Source of the DNA: Sulfurovum sp.
GTDB taxonomy: Bacteria; Campylobacterota; Campylobacteria; Campylobacterales; Sulfurovaceae
Assembly: GCA_015661795.1 (NCBI GenBank)
Contig: DQVJ01000114.1
Location: 1 to 5,929 of the forward strand
Length of the DNA stretch: 5,929 nucleotides
Direction of reading: 5' to 3'
Each line of letters starts with the position of its first letter. Positions within the stretch are counted from its first letter, which is position 1. The notes beneath the pieces are model-generated. The model ran no database searches. It was not told the DNA's origin and saw only the letters and a program-made list of their open reading frames with translations. Below, one piece after another: positions 1-5,298 of this stretch. The position numbers were made by a program, and so were the translations under genes.

Positions 1-12
1 TCTATTGATTTT

Positions 13-18
13 TATAAT
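13..18 (+). promoter_or_regulatory. Likely -10 box for the alpha/beta hydrolase gene
   Basis: A perfect TATAAT sits behind a T-rich stretch, about 33 bases before the ATG at 52. It would start a transcript near position 25 with a leader of about 27 bases. The -35 region lies at or outside the window edge, so only the -10 box can be judged. Confidence 0.45.
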
Positions 19-51
19 CACCTTTTAAAGTTTTGATTTATTTCTGATAGA

Positions 52-846
52 ATGAGAGAAAATATAAATGAGAGATGTATGAAATTCTATAGAATGTTAC
101 TCAAGAAACCATTACGGGAGTTTCAAAGAGTAAGTAGTGATGTGTTTGTCGGAGAAAATAAAATAAAATGTGCACATATCTCTAAAGGTGTTCCTACTAT
201 AGTTTTTGAAAATGGTTTTTGTTCAGGTATGTCGTGCATGAAGTATTGGGATAGTGCTTTTATGGAACTTTCAAAAGAGTTTAGCCTCTTTGCCTATGAT
301 CGTGTAGATGACGCGTTATCCAAGAAAAATATAGAAGATATGCGTACACATTTAGAAGACAAAACAGAAGCATTACGAATAATGCTTGAGAAAAAAGGGT
401 TGAAGGCACCTTATATTCTTGTAGGACACTCTTTGGGTGGTTTGTATGTACAACATTTTGCTAAAAAATATCCTAATGAAGTAGAAGGTATGGTATTGGT
501 TGATGCGGTATATCCTGAGATTTTGACAGAAGAGAGCGTGAAAGGCTCGGAAGAAAATATCGTATTAGATACAAATATTGCAAAGATGGGAGAAGTGATA
601 TTGGCTATGCCAGACTTTGATACAAAACTTATGTTCATCCTTAGTGCTACACAAGAAGAGCATAAAAAAGATAATCCTGATAAAGTCACAATGATAAATA
701 GAGCTATTGAAAAGCAAAAAAACTACATCAAGTTGTACCCTTTTGCACAGCAGACTTGGATAGATTGTGGACATCTGATACAGTATGAAAAACCTGAATC
801 TATCGTGATTACAGTACGAGAGATGGTGAAGGTGTTAAAGAAATAG
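52..846 (+). CDS. Alpha/beta-fold hydrolase (serine hydrolase), substrate unknown
   Basis: This is a 264-residue protein with the alpha/beta hydrolase core. The oxyanion-loop region is FENGF (residues 52-56). The nucleophile elbow GHSLGG at 125-130 makes Ser127 the likely nucleophile, and the C-terminal CGHLIQYEKPE (239-249) gives His241 as the catalytic base. The acid is not certain; Asp151, in VLVDAVYPE after strand 6, is a candidate. No signal peptide or membrane segment is visible, so it is probably cytosolic. The family usually carries a glycine-rich DRxGxGxS turn after strand 4; here it reads YDRVDDALS (82-90), which is unusual. Substrate cannot be predicted; the family includes esterases, peptidases and C-C hydrolases. 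The start is uncertain: the ATG at 52 has only a weak ribosome binding site, and an in-frame ATG at 79 is an alternative that keeps the whole fold. It appears to stand alone, 128 bases before the rhodanese gene. Confidence 0.85.
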   Translation: MRENINERCMKFYRMLLKKPLREFQRVSSDVFVGENKIKCAHISKGVPTIVFENGFCSGMSCMKYWDSAFMELSKEFSLFAYDRVDDALSKKNIEDMRTHLEDKTEALRIMLEKKGLKAPYILVGHSLGGLYVQHFAKKYPNEVEGMVLVDAVYPEILTEESVKGSEENIVLDTNIAKMGEVILAMPDFDTKLMFILSATQEEHKKDNPDKVTMINRAIEKQKNYIKLYPFAQQTWIDCGHLIQYEKPESIVITVREMVKVLKK

Positions 847-913
847 TCAAAATGTATATGTATAGTACTCAAATGGGTTGGAATTTAGATTATGTAAGGT
901 TGAGAGTAAAAGC

Positions 914-919
914 TATAAA
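914..919 (+). promoter_or_regulatory. Possible -10 box for the rhodanese gene
   Basis: TATAAA preceded by GC matches the look of the better -10 box at 1494-1499. It would give a leader of about 50 bases before the ATG at 975. No convincing -35 box is seen. The 128-base gap (847-974) holds no other recognisable element and no hairpin terminator for the upstream hydrolase gene. Confidence 0.35.
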
Positions 920-974
920 GGTTGGTTAATATTTCTTGTGTACACTTTCGAAATAAATTGTAAGGATATATCAT

Positions 975-1373
975 ATGAAAAAAATACTTTTAGTACTCAG
1001 CTTGTTATCTGTAAGTCTTTTTGCAGACTTTCAAACTGTAGATGCCAAAGAGTTTGAAAAACTTATGGCAAAAGGTTACACGACAATAGACATACGTACA
1101 CCAGGAGAGTGGAAACAAACGGGCATTATAAAGGGTGCACATAAAATGATGTTTTTTACTCCTAAAGGTGATGCAGACTTAGCAGAGTGGTTTTTTAACC
1201 TAGGACGTTTGATCAAAGATAAAAATGAGCCTATACTCATTTACTGTGCACATGCAAATCGTACGAAATCTTTAGGTCAGGGGCTTGTACAAATGGGCTT
1301 TAAAAATGTGTATGAGCTTAAAGGTGGTATAGAAAATGGGTGGATAAAGCTCGGTAAAAAAACAGTGAAATAA
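975..1373 (+). CDS. Periplasmic single-domain rhodanese-like sulfurtransferase
   Basis: A 132-residue protein. Residues 1-17 form a signal peptide (Lys-Lys, hydrophobic stretch, then SLFA before Asp18), so the mature domain should act in the periplasm. The rhodanese landmarks are in order: strand IDIRTPGEW (38-46), active loop CAHANRT at 91-97 with Cys91 as the persulfide-forming residue, and ELKGGIENGW (114-123), the usual closing LxGGxxxW element. Rhodaneses move sulfane sulfur from a donor such as thiosulfate or a persulfide to an acceptor; the donor here is unknown. The active loop has His and Ala where CxSGxR is common, so substrate preference may differ. The start is well supported by AAGGA at 962-966, 8 bases before the ATG. 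It appears monocistronic, as 151 bases separate it from the next gene. A sulfur-metabolising Campylobacterota host would fit, but this is inference. Confidence 0.9.
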   Translation: MKKILLVLSLLSVSLFADFQTVDAKEFEKLMAKGYTTIDIRTPGEWKQTGIIKGAHKMMFFTPKGDADLAEWFFNLGRLIKDKNEPILIYCAHANRTKSLGQGLVQMGFKNVYELKGGIENGWIKLGKKTVK

Positions 1374-1493
1374 GTAAGGTAATAGCGATTGTAGTAGTAA
1401 AAATTTTGTTAAAAGATATGCATAATGTCGTGACAATGCAAGGAGAGTTTACTTGGTTTATTCAAAAAATAGAAAAGAGTAAAATATTTTAGC
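1374..1493 (+). other. Intergenic stretch without a supported gene
   Basis: Nothing convincing was found between the rhodanese stop and the promoter at 1494. A 24-codon reading frame (1418-1492) is present but lacks a ribosome binding site, and no hairpin followed by a T run is seen. Confidence 0.5.
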
Positions 1494-1499
1494 TATAAT
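1494..1499 (+). promoter_or_regulatory. -10 box for the DUF2237-TRIC operon
   Basis: A perfect TATAAT lies in the context TTTTAGCTATAATC, preceded by an AT-rich region, as is usual for sigma-70 promoters of Campylobacterota, which often lack a clear -35 box. Transcription would start near 1506, giving a leader of about 19 bases that contains the AAAGGA ribosome binding site at 1513-1518. Confidence 0.65.
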
Positions 1500-1524
1500 C
1501 TTTTTTTATGATAAAGGATAGAAT

Positions 1525-1893
1525 ATGGATGAATCAATTAATGTACTAGGTGAGCCTCTAGAGCCTTGCAGTCTTAACCCACTGACAGGTTTTCATAGAG
1601 ACGGTTACTGCAATACGGGAAAGCATAATCCTGCAGTACATGCTGTGTGCATTTATGCGACAAAAGAGTTCCTGGAATATAGTAAAAAAGTAGGTAATGA
1701 CCTTTCTACACCTATGCCTCAGTATAACTTTGCAGGAGTGAAACCTGGAGAGAGTTGGTGTTTGGGTGGTCACTCTTTTGTCAAAGCGGTACAAGATGGT
1801 ATGGCACCACAGATTTTTATACATGCTACACATAAAAAAATGCTTGAATTGATAGATTTGGAAACACTTAAAAAGTATGCAATCGATCTCTAA
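1525..1893 (+). CDS. DUF2237 family protein, function unknown
   Basis: A 122-residue soluble protein that I recognise as the DUF2237 family (also found in cyanobacteria, proteobacteria and plants) from an ordered set of motifs: NVLGEPLEPC (6-15), PLTGFHRDGYC (19-29), a Cys at 42 before TKEFLEYSK, GNDLSTPMPQYNFAG (57-71), KPGESWCLGG (73-82) and APQIFIHATH (94-103). It covers the usual full length. Four cysteines (15, 29, 42, 79) and several histidines suggest metal binding or redox chemistry, but no activity is established that I know of. From memory the family usually reads WCLC at the third motif; here the second Cys is Gly81. The start is supported by AAAGGA at 1513-1518, 6 bases upstream. 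Its last base is shared with the start codon of the TRIC gene, so the two are almost certainly cotranscribed and translationally coupled. Confidence 0.88.
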   Translation: MDESINVLGEPLEPCSLNPLTGFHRDGYCNTGKHNPAVHAVCIYATKEFLEYSKKVGNDLSTPMPQYNFAGVKPGESWCLGGHSFVKAVQDGMAPQIFIHATHKKMLELIDLETLKKYAIDL

Positions 1894-2492
1894 TGTTTGA
1901 GGTAGCAGAATACATAGGCACCATTGCCTTTGCCATGTCTGGTTTTTTTGTGGCAGTTAGAAGCAGGTTGGATTTTTTAGGTACACTTATTTCTGTATTC
2001 CTCACGGCCTTTGGAGGTGGTATCATACGAGATGTGATGGTAGACAGAACACCGTTTGCATTCTCCTATGATATGCCGGCAATTATAGTCACTATCATGA
2101 TGTTTGTACTCATACTTTTTAAGTTTCATAAAAGACAAAATGTTGAAAATAAGGCATTTTTTATTTTAAGTGATTCCATTGGTCTGGTTTCTTTTAGCAT
2201 TACTGGAGCACTCATAGCACTTGAAAGTGGGCTCAATTTTACAGGTGTATTGGCACTTTCCTTCATGACTGCTGTAGGTGGGGGGATTACTAGAGATATA
2301 ATTATCAATGAAGTACCGTTTGTATTTAAAGCAGGTTTTTATGGTACGGTGGCACTGATAATAGGTGCGATGTTATTTATGTTAAATGTATTTGATTTGG
2401 TCGATTTTTATACAACTGTAACAGTCTTTGTTTTTGGTGTAACGCTGCGTTTGGTAGCCTATTATAAAAAGTGGTCTGTACCACTAATATGA
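1893..2492 (+). CDS. TRIC/YadS-type (UPF0126) inner-membrane cation channel family protein
   Basis: A 199-residue integral membrane protein made of two homologous halves, matching the family of E. coli YadS and YicG (about 205 residues; Pfam 'glycine transporter', now linked to trimeric intracellular cation channels). Each half begins with a glycine-containing helix (IGTIAFAMSG at 8-17; IGLVSFSITG at 96-105) and ends with the signature GGGxxRD (41-47 and 129-135). I count seven hydrophobic segments, near 4-22, 28-47, 61-79, 89-109, 116-134, 147-167 and 173-190. Bacterial and archaeal relatives conduct K+; the ion and role here are inferred by family only. The ATG overlaps the upstream stop (TAATG), and no separate ribosome binding site is needed. 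The last codons also encode, on the other strand, a terminator hairpin for the convergent gene. The stop lies 2 bases from that gene's stop. Confidence 0.9.
   Translation: MFEVAEYIGTIAFAMSGFFVAVRSRLDFLGTLISVFLTAFGGGIIRDVMVDRTPFAFSYDMPAIIVTIMMFVLILFKFHKRQNVENKAFFILSDSIGLVSFSITGALIALESGLNFTGVLALSFMTAVGGGITRDIIINEVPFVFKAGFYGTVALIIGAMLFMLNVFDLVDFYTTVTVFVFGVTLRLVAYYKKWSVPLI
2466..2485 (-). terminator. Rho-independent terminator of the YcxB-like gene, inside the TRIC coding region
   Basis: Read on the minus strand, 9 bases after the YcxB-like stop codon, AGTGGT-ACAG-ACCACT forms a perfect 6-bp stem with a 4-base loop, and the final T continues into a run of five T. This is the normal layout of an intrinsic terminator. 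The stem overlaps codons 193-198 of the convergent TRIC gene. On the plus strand the same hairpin is followed by a six-T run only after 12 further bases, so it is a poor terminator in that direction. Confidence 0.6.
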
Positions 2493-2494
2493 TG

Positions 2495-2986
2495 CTATTT
2501 TTTAGGAATATATTTTTCTAAATAGGTATCTAGCTCTTCTTGTTGTTTTTTATTCATTGCTCTTATAGGGATAACATTAAATTGATGTGTATTGGTATAG
2601 AGTAGATAAAACTGATCATTTTTCATCCACTTGATAAAGTTACTCCATGGCAGTATATTTGAATGTGCTTCATTTTTTGATTTGATACCTTTTCCCGAAA
2701 TATGTAAAGTGACTTCATCTGACAAACTAGGGCTCTTTAAGTAGAGTTTTTTTGCTTGATAGTCTGAGATCATACGTATAAACAAAATATAAAATGATAT
2801 GGCAAAAAAGACGACAATCATGTTGGTAATGACTTCCCTAATATTGGAAAAATCAGTCTTAGCAAGCAGTAAAAAAGTCGTAATACCAGCATAAAAAGAG
2901 AGGATAATCGCACGTTTCCCTTTTGTATTATGGAAGGTGACTGCCTGTTGATATTCGTTACGTGTGAGTTGATAGGTAATGTTCAT
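2495..2986 (-). CDS. YcxB-like membrane protein, function unknown
   Basis: A 163-residue protein. The N-terminal 25 residues are polar (SYxLTxxEY-like start: NITYQLTRNEYQQA). Two membrane segments follow at about 26-42 and 53-71, then a C-terminal cytosolic domain. That domain shows the layout of the YcxB-like C-terminal domain: beta strand EVTLHISGKGIKSKN (91-105), LPWSNFIKWMKNDQFYLLY (112-130) and a last strand QFNVIPIRAM (135-144), followed by a helix (147-158). The fold resembles a PH-like module; its role is not known. The start is supported by AAGGG (minus strand, 2996-2992), 5 bases before the ATG, and by a -10 box at 3019-3014. It is transcribed alone, divergent from the 110-residue unknown gene and convergent with the TRIC gene, from which its stop is 2 bases away. 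The family assignment rests on pattern recognition and is moderately sure. Confidence 0.75.
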   Translation of the reverse strand: MNITYQLTRNEYQQAVTFHNTKGKRAIILSFYAGITTFLLLAKTDFSNIREVITNMIVVFFAISFYILFIRMISDYQAKKLYLKSPSLSDEVTLHISGKGIKSKNEAHSNILPWSNFIKWMKNDQFYLLYTNTHQFNVIPIRAMNKKQQEELDTYLEKYIPKK

Positions 2987-3013
2987 GCCTGCCCTTGGAA
3001 ATGTAATGCGAGT

Positions 3014-3019
3014 ATTATA
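3014..3019 (-). promoter_or_regulatory. -10 box for the YcxB-like gene
   Basis: The minus strand reads TATAAT at 3019-3014, placing the transcript start near 3007 and giving a leader of about 20 bases that holds the AAGGG ribosome binding site. A weak TTGTGT -35-like element is 19 bases upstream. On the plus strand a TATACT (3016-3021) overlaps it and could serve the divergent gene. Confidence 0.5.
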
Positions 3020-3067
3020 CTATGTTTACATATACGCTACACAATACAGTGATATCATAAAGTATTG

Positions 3068-3073
3068 AAAGGA
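3068..3073 (+). promoter_or_regulatory. Ribosome binding site that fixes the start at 3080
   Basis: AAAGGA is 6 bases before the ATG at 3080. A TTG at 3065 in the same frame would extend the protein by 5 residues, but it lies before and partly overlaps this site, so translation should begin at 3080. Confidence 0.75.
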
Positions 3074-3079
3074 TGCAGA

Positions 3080-3412
3080 ATGTTATATAAAGTAAAAGCA
3101 AAAATAAAACATGACAAAATGAAAGACTTTTTTGCTGCTTTGATTAACGGGAAAATAGAGTCTCAACAACCAGATGGTACAACGATGTTAAAAGCTATGA
3201 AAGATGCACTGATGGTGGATGGACAGACCATTGAATGGTATGAGGTCTGCTACTGTCTAACACCATTTCAACATGAACGTGCAACGGTGTATGACACATA
3301 TTTATATGACTTTGAAACAACATTGGTATATGAGGTCAAAAATGACATTGTGGGGAACTCTTTTTGGGATTATTTAGAAAAAATGTATTATGACGACACG
3401 TATTCCTATTAG
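3080..3412 (+). CDS. Conserved-looking protein of unknown function, 110 residues
   Basis: I do not recognise a named family. The protein is soluble and mixed alpha/beta: a first strand (YKVKAKI, 3-9), a helix (11-23), a short turn with PDG (31-33), a second helix (35-46), then a strand and loop with WYEVCYCLTPFQHER (53-67) and a final acidic, tyrosine-rich tail (EKMYYDDTYSY, 100-110). The order GKIE...PDG...W.E..YC..P...ER..V.D.Y resembles short uncharacterised proteins I recall from other anaerobic or sulfur-cycling bacteria, but I cannot name them. Cys57 and Cys59 lie close together. The start at 3080 is chosen over the in-frame TTG at 3065 because AAAGGA precedes it. It is divergent from the YcxB-like gene and 63 bases upstream of the Crp/Fnr gene, which appears to have its own promoter. 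Codon use is like its neighbours. Confidence 0.8.
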   Translation: MLYKVKAKIKHDKMKDFFAALINGKIESQQPDGTTMLKAMKDALMVDGQTIEWYEVCYCLTPFQHERATVYDTYLYDFETTLVYEVKNDIVGNSFWDYLEKMYYDDTYSY

Positions 3413-3443
3413 GGTACTACACTGCTTGAGATAAAATAGGTTT

Positions 3444-3461
3444 TGAATTTATATAAAATCA
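3444..3461 (+). promoter_or_regulatory. -10 region of the crp/fnr-like gene within an 18-bp palindrome
   Basis: TATAAAAT (3452-3459) is a plausible -10 element 17 bases before the ATG at 3476. It lies inside an imperfect palindrome, TGAATTTATATAAAATCA, in which 8 of 9 base pairs match. Such placement fits an operator, for example for autoregulation by the encoded regulator, but AT-rich DNA gives short palindromes easily. It does not match the FNR (TTGAT-N4-ATCAA) or CRP (TGTGA-N6-TCACA) consensus. Confidence 0.35.
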
Positions 3462-3475
3462 TGATATAGTAATCT

Positions 3476-4105
3476 ATGCAAAATAAGCCAATCCAAGAGA
3501 TATTAAAAAAAGTAAGTATGTTCTCTACCTTAGATGAGACAGAGATACAGGCATTAGAGCGTATTTCACATATTTATAAATATCAAGAAAATGAAACGCT
3601 GTTTCTAGAAGGAAATATAAGTGATTCACTCATGCTTCTGATAGATGGTGTTGTCAGTATATTTAAACATGACCACAAGGGTAATGAGATAGTCATAGGG
3701 TATTTTAAGCGGTATGCACTTCTGGCAGAAGCGGCGACACTTCGTCACACACCTTTACCTTCGAGTGCCAGATTTCAAACAGATGGTGCTATTGTTAAAA
3801 TCGATATCAATGAGTTTGAAAAACTTTTTATTACTAACCCTAAAATCTCATATGCAATCATTCAGTCATTACTTGAAAAGGTAGACTTGTTACAACAAAA
3901 TATTCACTTCAATATCGCTTCTACTGCAACAGAAAAGATACTGCAGTTTTATGAGAAAAATCCAGCTTTGAGTCTAGATTTGAAGCAGTATGAAATAGCT
4001 TCTATTTTAGGTATGACAGCAGAGACCTTTTCACGTAATATTTCCAAACTTGTCAAAGAGGGAAAGTTGGTCAAAAGTGCTGTAGGCTATAAAGTACCAT
4101 CCTAG
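3476..4105 (+). CDS. Crp/Fnr-family transcriptional regulator without cysteines
   Basis: A 209-residue protein of usual family length. An N-terminal helix (EILKKVSMFSTLD, 8-20) leads into a cyclic-nucleotide-binding-type beta barrel (about 30-115), a long dimer helix (about 122-147) and a C-terminal winged helix. The helix-turn-helix recognition region, YEIASILGMTAETFSRNISKL (172-192), closely follows the family's ExAxxLGxTxETxSRxLxxL pattern. There is no cysteine anywhere, so it cannot hold an FNR-type Fe-S cluster. The effector pocket reads LLAEAATL...PSSARF (82-100): the Glu is present (85), but the Arg of the CRP R(S/T)A motif is replaced by Ser96, arguing against cAMP. The signal sensed is unknown. 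A stop codon at 3470 precludes an upstream start, and no ribosome binding site is visible before 3476, so the short leader may be read unconventionally. Its stop overlaps the convergent dehydratase stop (shared CTAG). Confidence 0.9.
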   Translation: MQNKPIQEILKKVSMFSTLDETEIQALERISHIYKYQENETLFLEGNISDSLMLLIDGVVSIFKHDHKGNEIVIGYFKRYALLAEAATLRHTPLPSSARFQTDGAIVKIDINEFEKLFITNPKISYAIIQSLLEKVDLLQQNIHFNIASTATEKILQFYEKNPALSLDLKQYEIASILGMTAETFSRNISKLVKEGKLVKSAVGYKVPS

Positions 4106-4440
4106 ACAAAAAGCTCAGAGGTCTTAGCAGCCATTATAAAATCATTTTTATGCAGTCCTTTGATTTTATGACTCCACCATTCAACAGTGACTGCTCCATA
4201 TTCTAGGATGATGAGAGGATGGTGGTTCGCCTCTTCTGCCAATGCTGCCACTGCATTTGTCAAGGCAAGTGATTGCGCGTAGTTTTTTGTTAGAAAGGTA
4301 CGCGTAAGTTTTTGTATGTTGTCATCTGTTTTAAGTTTCCAGTCTTGCACTTGGGGCATAAGTCTTGTAATTTCTTCTTGTGTAAGCAGGGGTGCATCTG
4401 CTCTACAGGCTTCACAAACTTGTGTCGTTAAATTTTCCAT
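4102..4440 (-). CDS. phhB: Pterin-4a-carbinolamine dehydratase (PCD/DCoH family)
   Basis: A 112-residue cytosolic enzyme that dehydrates 4a-hydroxy-tetrahydropterins to quinonoid dihydropterin, the recycling step next to aromatic amino acid hydroxylases. All catalytic landmarks are present: Glu69, His73-His74-Pro75 (in EEANHHP), Tyr81, His91 (in EWWSH) and Asp100. Their spacing fits the known family signature [EDKH]-x3-H-[HN]-[PCS]-x5-6-[YWF]-x9-[HW]-x8-15-D. The N-terminal CEACRADAPLLT (9-20) has a CxxC pair that I recall from many bacterial homologues. The ribosome binding site AGAAAGGA overlaps the stop codon of the upstream aldo/keto reductase gene, 12 bases away, so the two form an operon. 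No aromatic amino acid hydroxylase is in this window; in bacteria without one, a role tied to molybdopterin or folate has been proposed for the family. Confidence 0.93.
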   Translation of the reverse strand: MENLTTQVCEACRADAPLLTQEEITRLMPQVQDWKLKTDDNIQKLTRTFLTKNYAQSLALTNAVAALAEEANHHPLIILEYGAVTVEWWSHKIKGLHKNDFIMAAKTSELFV

Positions 4441-4452
4441 ATGTATTCCTTT

Positions 4453-5298
4453 CTACAGTAAAGTGTGTATTTGTTTTAAGTCATCAGCTAAGAGATGTAA
4501 ATCTAAACTGCGCAAGTCTTCTAACATATGCTGTGCTGAGCTTGTACCAACAAGAGGGACAATATGGTTTTCCCTTAGGAATGCAAACCATATCTGTGCA
4601 GGAGACTTGTCATATTTTATAGAAAGAGCGTCTAGTGTTTCACTGAGTAATATCTCTGGATTTGCTGTTAATGTCCAAAAACTCTGGTAGATGACTTGAT
4701 GTGTATCACACCATTGGCGTATCTCCTTGTCATACTCTGTTTTTGCATGAAAACGGTTTTGTAAAATGGCAGGTTTTATCTCTGAATGTGTGTAAAGATC
4801 TTGCAACACTTCCAAGCTATAACAGTTACTGATACCCAGTTGACCCACTTCATTTTTCTGCACAAAACTTTCCATGGTATGCCAAACTTTCATCAAGTCC
4901 CCAAATACCGTATAAGGAGAGTGTAGTACTAAAGAATCTATGTAATCAGTGTAGAGGTTTTGTTTAGATACGGCAAATGATTTACGTACCTGTTCTTCAA
5001 GTGGGGCTTGTGGGTCGTAAGGTATCTTCTTTGGGTCTTGTCCACTGACGGGAGTAAATTTGGTTTGTATAAAAATATCTTCTCGTTTGACACCTTCATG
5101 TTGCATATTTAGCAATCCTTCTCCCACAAGAGCTTCACTATAGTGTTTGGGTTGACAGGCTGTGTCTATTCCCCAAAATCCACATCTTAAAGCCGACTCA
5201 ACCAGTGCGGTGGTACGTTCTTTTTTCCACGCAGTTCCGTAAATCATTTTAGGCATCTTTACCCCTGAAGAGGTGATGATGTAATCTTCTTGTTTCAT
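4453..5298 (-). CDS. Aldo/keto reductase, NADP(H)-dependent
   Basis: A 281-residue TIM-barrel oxidoreductase of normal family length (270-320), cytosolic. The catalytic tetrad is Asp45 (GIDTA), Tyr53 (KHYSEALVG), Lys80 (IQTKF) and His126 (LVLHSP). Cofactor-binding elements are GISNC (155-159), Gln180 in PAILQNRFH, and VPLVGTSSAQHMLEDL (247-262), which resembles the nicotinamide adenine phosphate-binding loop. The tyrosine segment has three extra residues (DTACQPKHYSE rather than DTAxxYxNE), a QPKHY variant I recall from fungal and some bacterial members. The substrate, a carbonyl compound or sugar, cannot be predicted. The start is chosen at 5298 because it keeps the first beta strands (YIITSSGVKMPKMIYGT) and is preceded by a weak AAAGAG. 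It is the first gene of a two-gene unit with the dehydratase and is divergent from the DUF1289 gene. Confidence 0.92.
   Translation of the reverse strand: MKQEDYIITSSGVKMPKMIYGTAWKKERTTALVESALRCGFWGIDTACQPKHYSEALVGEGLLNMQHEGVKREDIFIQTKFTPVSGQDPKKIPYDPQAPLEEQVRKSFAVSKQNLYTDYIDSLVLHSPYTVFGDLMKVWHTMESFVQKNEVGQLGISNCYSLEVLQDLYTHSEIKPAILQNRFHAKTEYDKEIRQWCDTHQVIYQSFWTLTANPEILLSETLDALSIKYDKSPAQIWFAFLRENHIVPLVGTSSAQHMLEDLRSLDLHLLADDLKQIHTLL

Noticed and set aside
411..774. Minus-strand open frames inside the alpha/beta hydrolase gene
   Set aside because: They are antisense shadows of a protein with intact catalytic motifs.
1418..1492. A 24-codon ATG reading frame between the rhodanese and DUF2237 genes (MHNVVTMQGEF...)
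   Set aside because: No ribosome binding site before the ATG, no recognisable family, and its end abuts the operon's -10 region. It could be chance or a remnant, but there is no support for calling it.
3065..3079. TTG start extending the 110-residue protein by five residues
   Set aside because: The clear AAAGGA site lies inside this stretch and is correctly spaced for the ATG at 3080.
3421..3475. FNR or CRP binding box before the regulator gene
   Set aside because: No TTGAT-N4-ATCAA or TGTGA-N6-TCACA match; only an AT-rich palindrome is present.
4108..4128. Hairpin followed by five T on the minus strand near the end of the dehydratase gene
   Set aside because: The stem has a central mismatch (3 + 2 bp) and would end transcription before the dehydratase stop codon, so it is unlikely to be a working terminator.
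4136..4169. Perfect 9-bp inverted repeat (ATAAAATCA / TGATTTTAT) about 30 bases after the Crp/Fnr stop
   Set aside because: It is AT-rich, has a 16-base loop and no T run after it, and lies in dehydratase coding sequence (HKIKGLHKNDFIM); chance is the simplest reading.
4316..4690. Plus-strand open frames opposite the dehydratase and aldo/keto reductase genes
   Set aside because: They have no ribosome binding site or family features and lie antisense to two clear enzymes; they are shadow frames.
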